A program made the translations under genes and the position numbers. A stretch of DNA of 64,000 bases from CAIYRG01 sp963747255 (lineage in GTDB: Bacteria; Pseudomonadota; Alphaproteobacteria; Micropepsales; Micropepsaceae): contig CAVVEG010000012.1 of assembly GCA_963747255.1 (NCBI GenBank), forward strand, positions 62,001 through 126,000. The letters are read 5' to 3'. The stretch's first letter is position 1. Each line of letters opens with the position of its first letter. The notes under the pieces are model-generated. The model was not told the DNA's origin, made no database searches, and saw only the letters and a program-made list of their open reading frames with translations. Below, one piece after another: positions 28,496 to 36,556 of this stretch.

Positions 28496-29944
28496 GCCGC
28501 CTCATCCGCCGCAGTTCCGCCAAGAGCGCGGGCGGCCTTCATGGCTTCGCTGCGATCCGAGAAAGGCAGCACCTGGGTGCCGATGATTTGGTAGTCTTCA
28601 TGCCCCTTGCCGGCGATGATCAACGCATCGTCAGGCCCGAGCGCCGCAATTGCCTGGCGAATCGCGTCGGACCGGCCTGGGATTTCTCTCGCTGTTGGCG
28701 CTCCCGCGAGCGCCTCTTTGCGGATGGCGGCAGGATTTTCAGAACGCGGGTTATCGTCGGTTACGATTACGGAATCTGCAAATCGCGATGCTGCGGCGGC
28801 CATCAAGGGGCGTTTGCCGCGGTCCCGATCCCCGCCGCAGCCGAATACGATATGCAATCGGCCGAGGACGTGAGGCCGGATCGCCTTCAGCACGGTTTCG
28901 ATCGCATCGGGCGTATGCGCATAATCGACAAAGATCGCGGCGCCCTGACGCGTGTGCGCAACCAGTTCCAGCCGCCCGGGCGCACCCTTCAGCGATTCAA
29001 GGGCGGCAAACACGCGATCAGCCTCATCTCCGACAGCCAGCGCAAGACCCGCCGCGACCAAAGCGTTCGATGCCTGGAATTCACCCGCGAGTGGGAGCAA
29101 AAGCCGGTACTCGCGCTGCGCGTAAAGAACTGTGATCAATTGCCCCCGAGGCTGCGGCGATTGCGCCATCAGGCGCAGTTCTGCGCCCCTTCTGCCAACC
29201 GCGATCACGCGCAATTTCCGTCTGCGCGAAACCGCCAGAAAATCCCGGGAATGTTCTGCATCCGCGTTGATCACGGCAGCGCCGGATTCGGGAAGCAATT
29301 CCGAAAAGAGCCGCACTTTTGCGGCGAGATAATTTTCAAATGCGGTGTGGTAGTCGAGGTGATCACGGGTGATATTGCTGAACCCGGCAGCCGCGATGCT
29401 CAGGCCGTCAAGGCGATACTGAGCGAGCCCGTGACTCGATGCCTCCATCGCCAGGTAATCAATTCCCTCCCGCTTCAACTGCGCCAATTCGGCATGAAGG
29501 CGCACAGGATCCGGGGTCGTATGTCCCAGCGATACGTGACCTGAAGGTGAATCGATCCCGACCGTTCCCAGGCTTGCCGATTTGCGGCCCTGCCACGCCC
29601 ATATCTGGCGGACGAATGCCGCTACGGACGTCTTGCCGTTGGTACCGGTGACGGCCGCAATAACGGACGGCTGCAGCTGATAAAACTCCGCCGCCATACG
29701 GGCCAGCGCCTGACGGGGGTTCTCGGCAGCAATGAATTGCACGCCCAGTTTTTTTCGCCACATCTGCGGCATCGGGGCTACCCAGCACGGCGACAGCTCC
29801 GCGCTTTACCGCATCCTCGATGAAGCCGACGCCGCTGGTTCGGCTTCCCGCAAGTGCAGCGAACAGAAATCCGGGTTTCACCTCCCGGCTGTCTGCCGCG
29901 ATACCGCGGAATTTCCTAACCCCTTCGGTCACAGAAGCCGCCAA
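28492..29944 (-). CDS. murE: MurE meso-diaminopimelate-adding ligase (one indel)
   Basis: Adds the third stem residue to UDP-MurNAc-L-Ala-D-Glu. P-loop AAVTGTNGKTSVAAFVRQIW, the MEASSHGLAQYRLDG segment and the specificity loop DDNPRSENPAAI are present; the DNPR form indicates meso-diaminopimelate rather than lysine. The first 60 or so residues (RGIAADSREVKPGFLFAALA) are in a different frame from the rest. The switch is the A7 run at 29749-29755 on the minus strand, where six A would join VAKK to LGVQFIAAENPR. The start is uncertain: the TTG at 29944 is used here and is slightly short for the family. Confidence 0.9.
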
Positions 29945-29994
29945 ATCCGCTTTGTCCCAAACTCGCGTTCGAATGTGGTCCCAATGTGAAGAAG

Positions 29995-31581
29995 TCAGGG
30001 ATTTGCCGCGACAAAGGTGTCGCGAGGCGCCACTCCCAGCAGTGGCGCAATACGGGCGATGATCCGGCCCACGGCGGGAGCGGCGGTCTCGCCGCCTGTC
30101 GCAAAACCGCCGCTTTCCCTGTTCCCGTGTGGTTCATCGAGCATGAGAAAGACGAGGAATTGCGGATCATCGATCGGAAACACACCGCAGAACGACGAAA
30201 TCAACAGGTGATGGGCATAGGAGCCGTTTATCGGCTTTCTCGGCCGTTCCGGTTTTTCCACCCACATCATAACCCGGCACATCGGCTTTTGTGCCCGTGC
30301 CATCGGTGACGACTAGCCGAAGCAGTTGGCGCATGGTGCGGCTGGTCTCTTCCGTGATCACGCGTGCGCCCTGCTGGACTTCGGGATGCTTGCAGAAATG
30401 TCGGCTGGATCAATGTGCCACCATTAACGACCGCCGCCGCGGCGGCGGCAAAGGTTAGCGGGTTGACTGAAATTCCGTGCCCATAGGCGATGGTCGCGGC
30501 TTCAACCACCTCCCAGTGACGCGGATAGAGTGGTGACGCCATCTCGGGTAATTCGGTCTTGAGGGGCTGCAGCAGACCCAATTTGTGCAGGAACGGCTTT
30601 TGTCTTCAGCGGTCCGGAGCGAAGCTCAATCTGCGCGGTTCCGATATTGGATGATTTTGCGAACACCATGGCAGCCGGCAGAACGGGCCCCAAATGCTCA
30701 AAATCATGAATCAAATAATGGCCGAGGCGGTAGGGATGACCGACTGAAGCGGTTCATCGAGCCGGATGGTTTTCTCCTCCACCGCTTCGGTAAAGGCAAA
30801 AATCTTGAATATGGAGCCAAGCTCGTAAACGTCCTGGGTCATGCGGTTCCGGATGGAATCGCCAGGTTCCAGTTTCCGCAGATTGGGTTCGTAATCGGGC
30901 AAGCGAAGCGAGGGCCCAAATTTCCCCGTGTGGACATTCATGACAATGCCGCCTGCGGCTTTGGCGTGGAATGACCGCATCGCTTCTGCGGCTTCATGCT
31001 CCAACGCATACTGCACGCGCATATCGAGCGAGAGCACGACCGGGTCGGTTTTTTGACGCAGTCGCGCCTCAAGCCCAAGTTCCAGACCTGATACACCGTT
31101 ATCATCGGTATCTACCTGCCCAACAGCATGAGCAACCGTACGTCCAGCCGGATAAAAGCGCTTGTGCCCATCGATGAAATCTAGCCCCGGCAAGCCCAGG
31201 TGCATCACCACATCGCGCTGATCGGGCGTGAGCCCGCGTTGGATCAGCACGTAACCCTTCTGGGGCTTAAAGGCCGCGATGAGGCGGCGTTCGTCTGCGC
31301 CGGTCGCAGTGGCCAAGCGAGCGCGGCGTCCGCCGTGTCCCAGAACGCGGCAGGACTGGCATACAAATCGCTGACCGGAAGATCCCGCGCTATCAGTGTC
31401 GCCATTGCGGTCCACGAAGTCGGCGCGTTGCGCCGGGCGCGGCAAGGAGCTGACGTTGCGGACCGGACCGGCACTGAACACCATCACATCGACCAGCCGC
31501 GCGGCGACGACACTGAACCCGATCGCGGAAATCAGCGCTGCGACTGCAATTCGGCCGCGCAACAGAACCTGCTGGTTTCAT
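29995..31581 (-). CDS. ftsI: Division transpeptidase FtsI/PBP3 (broken by about seven indels)
   Basis: Septal class B penicillin-binding protein. In pieces one sees the N-terminal membrane span (AVAALISAIGFSVVAARLVD), LDFIDGHKRFYPAGRTVAHA, the SxxK serine in YELGSIFKIFAF, the SxN in AKSSNIGTAQ, and KTGTAEK (KTG motif). Frame changes lie at about 31577 (just after the ATG that overlaps the ftsL stop), 31400, 31315, 30722, 30594, 30389 and 30237; five look like an extra base and two like a missing one. Corrected, the protein is about 525 residues and ends APRDTFVAANP. Every segment between breaks is conserved, so I read this as poor local sequence and not gene death, but that needs raw reads. 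Confidence 0.88.
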
Positions 31582-32021
31582 GGCTTGCGCGCATTCATGT
31601 TCCCGCATGCAAGAGCGATTGAACCGGAATGCGGCAACTTTCCGGGCAAGGATACCCGCGCAGTATCGAGCAGCGGACGCTGTTGCGGCGCGGTTTGCTG
31701 TACAACCACATTGGCGTTGCGGATCGCGTCTTCCGGGTGCGGGTTGAATTTCGGTGGCAATTGCCCGAGCGAGGCCAGCTGCGCGGTAGGACGGTCGTCC
31801 AACTTGAGATAGCGTTCGGCCAGCGCCTGAATACGCGCAGGCTGGGTCAAACGCGCCCATTCGGCGCCCAGCACGGTCATTGACTGGTTCTCCTGGGCAA
31901 TCGCTACTCTTGTCTCATGCAGTTCAACTGCCGCAATGCGCGCCTCTTCCGCGACGCGGTAAACCCCGAGGCAGACCAGACCGGTCGCCAGCACGAGAGT
32001 GAAATTCAGCAGTCGGATCAT
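31578..32021 (-). CDS. ftsL: Cell division protein FtsL
   Basis: A 147-residue protein whose N-terminus is one membrane span (LLNFTLVLATGLVCLGVYRV) followed by a coiled-coil-like periplasmic stretch (EARIAAVELHETRVAIAQEN) and the leucine-rich LAERYLKLDDRPTAQLASL. FtsL is poorly conserved, so position between rsmH and ftsI is the main support. In division it forms a subcomplex with FtsB and FtsQ that activates FtsW/FtsI. ATG overlaps the rsmH stop and the TGA overlaps the ftsI ATG. Confidence 0.87.
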   Translation of the reverse strand: MIRLLNFTLVLATGLVCLGVYRVAEEARIAAVELHETRVAIAQENQSMTVLGAEWARLTQPARIQALAERYLKLDDRPTAQLASLGQLPPKFNPHPEDAIRNANVVVQQTAPQQRPLLDTARVSLPGKLPHSGSIALACGNMNARKP

Positions 32022-32973
32022 TGCAGTTCTCCAATCCGTGCGGATTGGCGCATCTGGACATCGGTGCGCTCCGCGGCGCGAAGTTTCGCCGAGCGGGCAC
32101 GGGGATTACGTCGGATCTCCTCGGCAGAAGGTAGAATTGGCGCCTTGCCGACCGGCCGGAAAAGTGCGGGTTCGCGCGTCCGGTCCGGCAAATGACGCGA
32201 GGACTGCGGCGACCGGCCGAAGCGTTGCGCCAGAAAATGCTTCACGATGCGATCTTCCAGCGAGTGAAAGGAAACGACAGCCAGGCGCCCACCGGGATTG
32301 AGCAATCGCCCGGATGCTTCCAAACCGCGCTCGAGTTCGCCAAGTTCGTCGTTGACCGCTATACGGAGCGCCTGAAAGCTGCGGGTAGCGGGATGGATCT
32401 TGTGCCCGCGCCGCGGCAGCTCGCGCTCGATCAGCTCGCCCAACTGACGTGCTGTCGCGATCGGCCTTGCGGCGACAATCGCGCGGGCGATTGCGCGCGC
32501 CCGCTTTTCTTCGCCATAGTCACGCAGCAGATCCGCGAGTTCGGATTCCGACAGTGTGTTGCACAGATTGGCGGCGGTTCTCTGCTGGCCGCGATCCATC
32601 CGCATATCGAGCGGCGCGTCGTCCGAAAAGGAAAACCCGCGCTGCTCATCCTCGAGCTGAAAAGACGACACACCGATATCCAAAGCTACGCCGTCAGCGC
32701 TGGAGACGCCCTGAGCGCTCAGCAGATTTTCCATGTCGGAGAAGCGTCCATGAATAAGCGTGAGCCGTTCGCCGAAGCGCCGGGTCAGCGAGCCCCCCGC
32801 TCGATCGCAGCGGCGTCGCGATCGATCGCAAACACCCTGCATTGCGCGCGCGACAGAAGAGCTTCGGAGTAGCCGCCTCCTCCGAATGTTCCATCAACAT
32901 AAATTGCATCATCGCGTGGCTGAAGGACGGACATGACTTCTTCCAGCATCACCGGAACATGCGCGCCGCTCAT
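32018..32973 (-). CDS. rsmH: 16S rRNA m4C1402 methyltransferase RsmH (one indel)
   Basis: N4-methylates C1402 of 16S rRNA. N-terminal HVPVMLEEVMSVLQ, the SAM motif YVDGTFGGGGYSEALLSR, and C-terminal GRLAVVSFHSLEDRIVKHFL and RNPRARSAKLRAAER are all typical. Residues up to AAIERG are in one frame and the rest (GSLTRRFGERLTLIHGRF on) in another. The break is the G6 run on the minus strand at 32793-32798; a seventh G restores about 317 residues. The ATG overlaps the mraZ stop. Confidence 0.92.
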
Positions 32974-33419
32974 TGGCCCTGCTCCCGCAGCCGAGCGGCA
33001 CGCGCGCGCGCAATCCGGTCCTGGCGAACTTTCTCAAAGCGTTCCGGATCCCAGATTTGAAATTTTTGATTCAGCCCGACAAAGAGAACACGCTCGGTGA
33101 TTCCGGCGTGCTCCAGCAGTTCGGGCGACAGGGTGACGCGTCCCTGGTCATCGAACTCGAGCAGGCGGGTGTCGCCGAACACTTCCTGGGCAGCAGTGTC
33201 GTAATCGTCGCTGCGTAAAGGTTCGTTCTCAGTCTGCCTGCCCTGATAAAAGGAAAGCACGGGCGTCCCAAAACCTTCCAGGGCCGGATGGGTGTCGGAG
33301 GGGAGGCAGTAGAAACCCTGCAATTCCTGCTTGGCCAAAATCTGTCTGAATGAGGCGGGCACGCTGACGCGACGCTTCGCGTCCAGCTTGTTGATCGTTG
33401 TGGAAACAAATGGCTGCAC
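32970..33419 (-). CDS. mraZ: Transcriptional regulator MraZ
   Basis: First gene of the dcw cluster, a ring-forming AbrB-like DNA-binding protein that represses its own operon in E. coli. Two SpoVT-AbrB-like halves are visible, the first with NKLDAKRRVSVPASFRQIL and the second with LLEFDDQGRVTLSPELLEHA; the DxxGR motif is in DDQGRV. 149 residues, GTG start at 33419 preceded by a weak AGGG. Tetrad repeats lie about 65-95 bases upstream (separate entry). Confidence 0.93.
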   Translation of the reverse strand: MQPFVSTTINKLDAKRRVSVPASFRQILAKQELQGFYCLPSDTHPALEGFGTPVLSFYQGRQTENEPLRSDDYDTAAQEVFGDTRLLEFDDQGRVTLSPELLEHAGITERVLFVGLNQKFQIWDPERFEKVRQDRIARARAARLREQGQ

Positions 33420-33481
33420 GACCCTGCCCCAAACCGTTCTCCCGATTGCGTTGCGCGGCCGTAAAATTCAGGCGCACGCCA

Positions 33482-33522
33482 TGGGATCACATGGGATATC
33501 ATGGGATTACGTGGGCGGTCAA
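33482..33522 (-). promoter_or_regulatory. dcw promoter with four MraZ-type TGGG repeats
   Basis: Four copies of TGGG start at 33482, 33492, 33502 and 33512 (plus-strand reading), so the spacing is exactly 10 bases; the first three copies continue as TGGGAT. MraZ of E. coli is known to bind short direct repeats with such a TGGGN5 spacing upstream of mraZ. On the minus strand, TTGACC (33522-33517) and GATATC (33500-33495) are separated by 16 bases and could be the sigma70 -35 and -10, which would place the repeats across the promoter. The repeats are seen; binding and repression are inferred. Confidence 0.7.
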
Positions 33523-33623
33523 CGAATACTGATCAGATTTCCTCGAATACTTGGACTCTTCTCTCTCATTGAGTAGAACGAAACAGAAACAATTTTCAAT
33601 ACTACCATGGCCTGATGCAAAAA

Positions 33624-33985
33624 GCGTCAGATGGCCTGTAAGCCGGGTTCTGTTCCCGCCTGCGCGGGAGATGGCCATTCCTCTGGGACGTTCGTCACCG
33701 AACGCCTCTCGCGACCCACCCGGACGGCGGCCGGAAACAACCATTGCCGTCCCTATTTGGTCTTGCTCCCGGTGGGGCTTGCCATGCCGCCTCCGTTACC
33801 GAAGGCGCGGTGCGCTCTTACCGCACCATTTCAACCTTACCCGGCTTGTGAGCCGTCGGCGGTTTGTTTTCTGTTGCGCTTTCCCTGGAGTCGCCTCCGC
33901 CGGATGTTATCCGGCACCGTGTAACCGTGGAGCCCGGACTTTCCTCCCGGCAAACTTGCCGGGCGGCCATCCGGCCATCTGACGC
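33624..33985 (-). ncRNA. rnpB: RNase P RNA, bacterial type A
   Basis: The minus strand carries the universal 5' element GAGGAAAGTCCGGGCTCC and ends with the CR V/P1 region CAGAACCCGGCTTACAGGCC. The terminal GCGTCAGATGGCC and GGCCATCTGACGC pair as helix P1 and set the ends at 33985 and 33624, about 360 bases. This is the catalytic RNA that matures tRNA 5' ends. It lies upstream of mraZ in the same orientation, with about 200 bases between. No promoter was assigned. Confidence 0.95.
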
Positions 33986-34001
33986 AAATGGAGGATTTCG
34001 T

Positions 34002-34703
34002 CTAACCGCGCGGAATGTCAATCTCGCGAAGCAGCGCGGCGAGAATGGCTGCGCATTCTGCATCCGCGTGTCCATCAATTCTGGCGGGCCGGAAATGGCG
34101 CTGGAATGCCTCGATCACCACCTCCGGGCGCACGTCGGCGTCCGGCGACAGCCCATAACCGAAGCTCCGCAAGCCGCTTTCAAACGCTATGTCGAGCACG
34201 TGTTTGCGCGTTTGCGGCCACAATCCGATGCCGGCAAGCGCCAGTTTGCCCCAGGGAAACAATTCCCCCGGATCCATTTTGCGCGCCGGCGCGACATCGG
34301 AATGTCCCAGCACGCGCGCTTGCGGAATCCTGCGCCGCTGCACGACTTCGCGAGCAAGTTCTATGACGGCTTCAATCTGGACGTCAGGAAACGAGCGGTA
34401 ACCAAATTCATGGCCCGGATTGACGATTTCGATGCCAATCGAGCGCGCATTGACGTCGCGAGCGCCGGCCCAGAAAGAAACGCCCGCATGCCATGCGCGG
34501 CGTTCCTCGGGAACATGGGCGAAAACCGTGCCGTCCTCATCGACGGTATAGTGGGCACTTACTCTTGCTTCAGGATCGCACAGGCGCGCGAGGGCGGCCG
34601 CACCACTTTGCATACCCGTATAGTGCAGGATGAGAATATCAATCGGCGTATTGGGCGGGCGATCGTCGAAATTCGGCGAAGGCGCCGCAACGAATTCCAT
34701 CAT
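34002..34703 (-). CDS. N-acetylmuramoyl-L-alanine amidase, Amidase_2 type
   Basis: Zinc amidase of the AmpD/AmiD fold that cleaves MurNAc-L-Ala bonds. The first zinc histidine is in DILILHYTGM, the substrate loop is RAWHAGVSFWAGARDVNARS with SIGIEIVNPG, and the later ligands are in LGHSDVAPARKMDPGELFPW (histidine and aspartate). No signal peptide is visible from the ATG at 34703, so the AmpD-like role of recycling anhydro-muropeptides in the cytoplasm is favoured over AmiD, but not proved. The ATG overlaps the EamA gene stop. Confidence 0.88.
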   Translation of the reverse strand: MMEFVAAPSPNFDDRPPNTPIDILILHYTGMQSGAAALARLCDPEARVSAHYTVDEDGTVFAHVPEERRAWHAGVSFWAGARDVNARSIGIEIVNPGHEFGYRSFPDVQIEAVIELAREVVQRRRIPQARVLGHSDVAPARKMDPGELFPWGKLALAGIGLWPQTRKHVLDIAFESGLRSFGYGLSPDADVRPEVVIEAFQRHFRPARIDGHADAECAAILAALLREIDIPRG

Positions 34704-35575
34704 AGGCCTTCCGCCGGTTGGAACCGGTTCAAACGCGACCGGCGCAACACGATCGCTACACCCAGAAGAGTGATAGCTGCGCCAATGACGATGACCGACG
34801 TGAACGGTTCACCCAATATGAAAATTCCGCCGATTACGCCAATGGCGGGACTGAGCAACAGAACAGACCCTACCAGGGAAACCTCATAACGCTGGAGCAG
34901 AATGTAATAGCCGGTGTGTCCGATCAAGCTGCCCGCAAGCACGGTGTAGGCAAGCGCCGCCCAGGCCTGCCACGGTGCCAGATACAGCGAGGCGAGCTGG
35001 CCGGTTTCAAAAACAAAGCTTGTCGCGAACAGGAACGGTATCCCGACAACCGCCATCCATGCCTGCATGACGAAGGGCGAAACACCCGAAATCCGACGCA
35101 GCAACACGGTGCCGAGTGCCATCGAAAATGCGTCTATGACAAGCAGAAACACGCCAAACATGTGCGACGATACGCTGGCGTCCATGCTGAATATTGTGAC
35201 GCCGCAAAAGGCGAGGCCAATGCCGAGCCAGCGTCCGGGTGGTACGCGCTCATTCAGCCAGAACATGGCAAGCAAAACGGAAATTGGAACATAAAGCTGA
35301 TTGACGATTGCCATTGTGGAGGCGTCCGAATATTTGGCTCCGCTGAAGATGAGGGCAAAATGAAGTCCTCCCATGAAAAATACGGCGGGGATCAGAGCGG
35401 CCCATTTCCCGGGGGTGAACCTGAGCCATGGCGCAAGGCAAATCAGCACAAAGATGAATCGGAGAGCTGTGAAGAATACGGGTGGTATGTAGGTTACGCC
35501 GACTTTCGCCGCCACGGCGTTCAATCCCCAAGCAAAACAGACGATCAGTGCGATGAGTAGATCGGTGAAACGCAT
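34700..35575 (-). CDS. EamA/DMT-superfamily permease
   Basis: A 291-residue protein with about ten membrane spans arranged as two EamA repeats, first starting LLIALIVCFAWGLNAVAAKV and second GVFLLVIDAFSMALGTVLLR. The N-terminal tryptophan-glycine pattern CFAWGLN and the C-terminal VLLLSPAIGVIGGIFILGE are family marks. Such proteins export or exchange amino acids, nucleosides or drugs. The substrate is unknown. Coupled by a four-base overlap to the amidase, so cell-wall fragment handling is conceivable but only a guess. Confidence 0.85.
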   Translation of the reverse strand: MRFTDLLIALIVCFAWGLNAVAAKVGVTYIPPVFFTALRFIFVLICLAPWLRFTPGKWAALIPAVFFMGGLHFALIFSGAKYSDASTMAIVNQLYVPISVLLAMFWLNERVPPGRWLGIGLAFCGVTIFSMDASVSSHMFGVFLLVIDAFSMALGTVLLRRISGVSPFVMQAWMAVVGIPFLFATSFVFETGQLASLYLAPWQAWAALAYTVLAGSLIGHTGYYILLQRYEVSLVGSVLLLSPAIGVIGGIFILGEPFTSVIVIGAAITLLGVAIVLRRSRLNRFQPAEGL

Positions 35576-35754
35576 CTGGTTACGATAATTCGCGGGTTAC
35601 CAAATCTTGAGCCGGACGGCAGCGGGTCACGCGAACACGCACGAAACATGGGACGGTTCCGGAAACTTCAGTCATCCCTGCTAAAATTTTTTTCTTGGAA
35701 GCGGCGTTCGCTGAACGGAAAATCAGTCGCCTTTGGATTGAAGGAAACAGCGTC

Positions 35755-35829
35755 ATGCGCGAATTGCAGCTTTTGACGGTCGGCTTCATTCTTGCTTTTC
35801 TGGGGGCGATTGTGGTGGGAATCTTCTAA
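35755..35829 (+). CDS. 24-residue single-span membrane peptide
   Basis: ATG at 35755, preceded by AAGGAAA seven bases upstream, then 24 codons and TAA. After MRELQ the peptide is one hydrophobic span (LLTVGFILAFLGAIVVGIF) with no charged residue. A terminator hairpin with a T run lies 25 bases downstream (35854-35884), which argues for a short dedicated transcript. No family recognised; chance cannot be excluded for so short a frame. Confidence 0.5.
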   Translation: MRELQLLTVGFILAFLGAIVVGIF

Positions 35830-35853
35830 CCGGGAACAGAGCGTAAAGACGAG

Positions 35854-35884
35854 GGCCGGAGCCTTCCGACTTCCGGTCTTTTTT
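35854..35884 (+). terminator. Rho-independent terminator
   Basis: GGCCGGAG at 35854-35861 pairs with TTCCGGTC at 35871-35878 (eight pairs including two G-T pairs) around a nine-base loop, directly followed by TTTTTT. It ends the transcript of the 24-residue membrane peptide, 60 bases before the SGNH hydrolase gene. Confidence 0.65.
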
Positions 35885-35946
35885 GTTGGAGCAGCGCCGG
35901 GATATGAGCACAACGAAAGTCGAACGATGAGCCAGGGGACGCCGCA

Positions 35947-36552
35947 ATGGTAAACGTGAGGGCGATGCGCATCTGCTTTCTCGGCGACAGCTTCGTCAGC
36001 GGCGCCTACGATATCGAGTGTCTGGGCTGGGCCGGACGGATTTCCGCGGCGGCACGCGCGCGCGGGCATGATATCAGCCCCTACAATCTCGGGATCCGCG
36101 GCGAAACCAGCCTCCAGCTTGCCGAGCGCTGGCACAAGGAAACGACACTCCGGCACACGCAGATGCAGGAGGTCCGGGTGGTTTTCGAATTTGGCATGAA
36201 CGATGTGCGCGAAGTAAACGGGACACGGCAGGTGGAGGAAGCCCGTTCGCTGGAGGCGGCACGAAGCATCCTTTCCAGAGCATCAGAGTGGAAACCGACA
36301 CTGATGATAGGCCCTCCGCCGGTCAATGACGAGCCGCGAAACGGGCGAGTCGCGGTTATGTCCGAGAAACTCGAATCACTTTGTGCGGAATTGCGCGTGC
36401 CATTTTTCAACTCGCATTCGGCATTGCGGGAAACCGGAATCTGGCTGCGCGACATCCGGGAACAGGATGGCACCCACCCGACTGCCGTCGGATACGCGGA
36501 ATGGGCGCGACTGATTGGCACCTGGTCCGCATGGCGGGATTGGGTGCCGTGA
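35947..36552 (+). CDS. SGNH/GDSL-family hydrolase
   Basis: A 201-residue single-domain esterase-type protein. Block I is CFLGDSFVSG (catalytic Ser in GDS), block II glycine is in YNLGIRGETS, block III is EFGMNDVR (Asn), and block V is EQDGTHPTAVGYAEWA with catalytic Asp and His. No signal peptide, so it should be cytoplasmic. The substrate is not predictable. The ATG at 35965 (MRICFLGDS) is an alternative start with an equally plausible ribosome site. It converges on ettA with only four bases between stops. Confidence 0.85.
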   Translation: MVNVRAMRICFLGDSFVSGAYDIECLGWAGRISAAARARGHDISPYNLGIRGETSLQLAERWHKETTLRHTQMQEVRVVFEFGMNDVREVNGTRQVEEARSLEAARSILSRASEWKPTLMIGPPPVNDEPRNGRVAVMSEKLESLCAELRVPFFNSHSALRETGIWLRDIREQDGTHPTAVGYAEWARLIGTWSAWRDWVP

Positions 36553-36556
36553 TTCC

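Noticed and set aside
28285..29544. 419-codon open frame on the plus strand over murF and murE
   Set aside because: Lies antisense to conserved murE and murF motifs; arginine- and proline-rich shadow frame.
29749..29755. A7 run in murE as a programmed frameshift
   Set aside because: Other nearby breaks at non-slippery sites show the same behaviour, so a miscounted homopolymer is simpler; no stimulatory structure was noticed.
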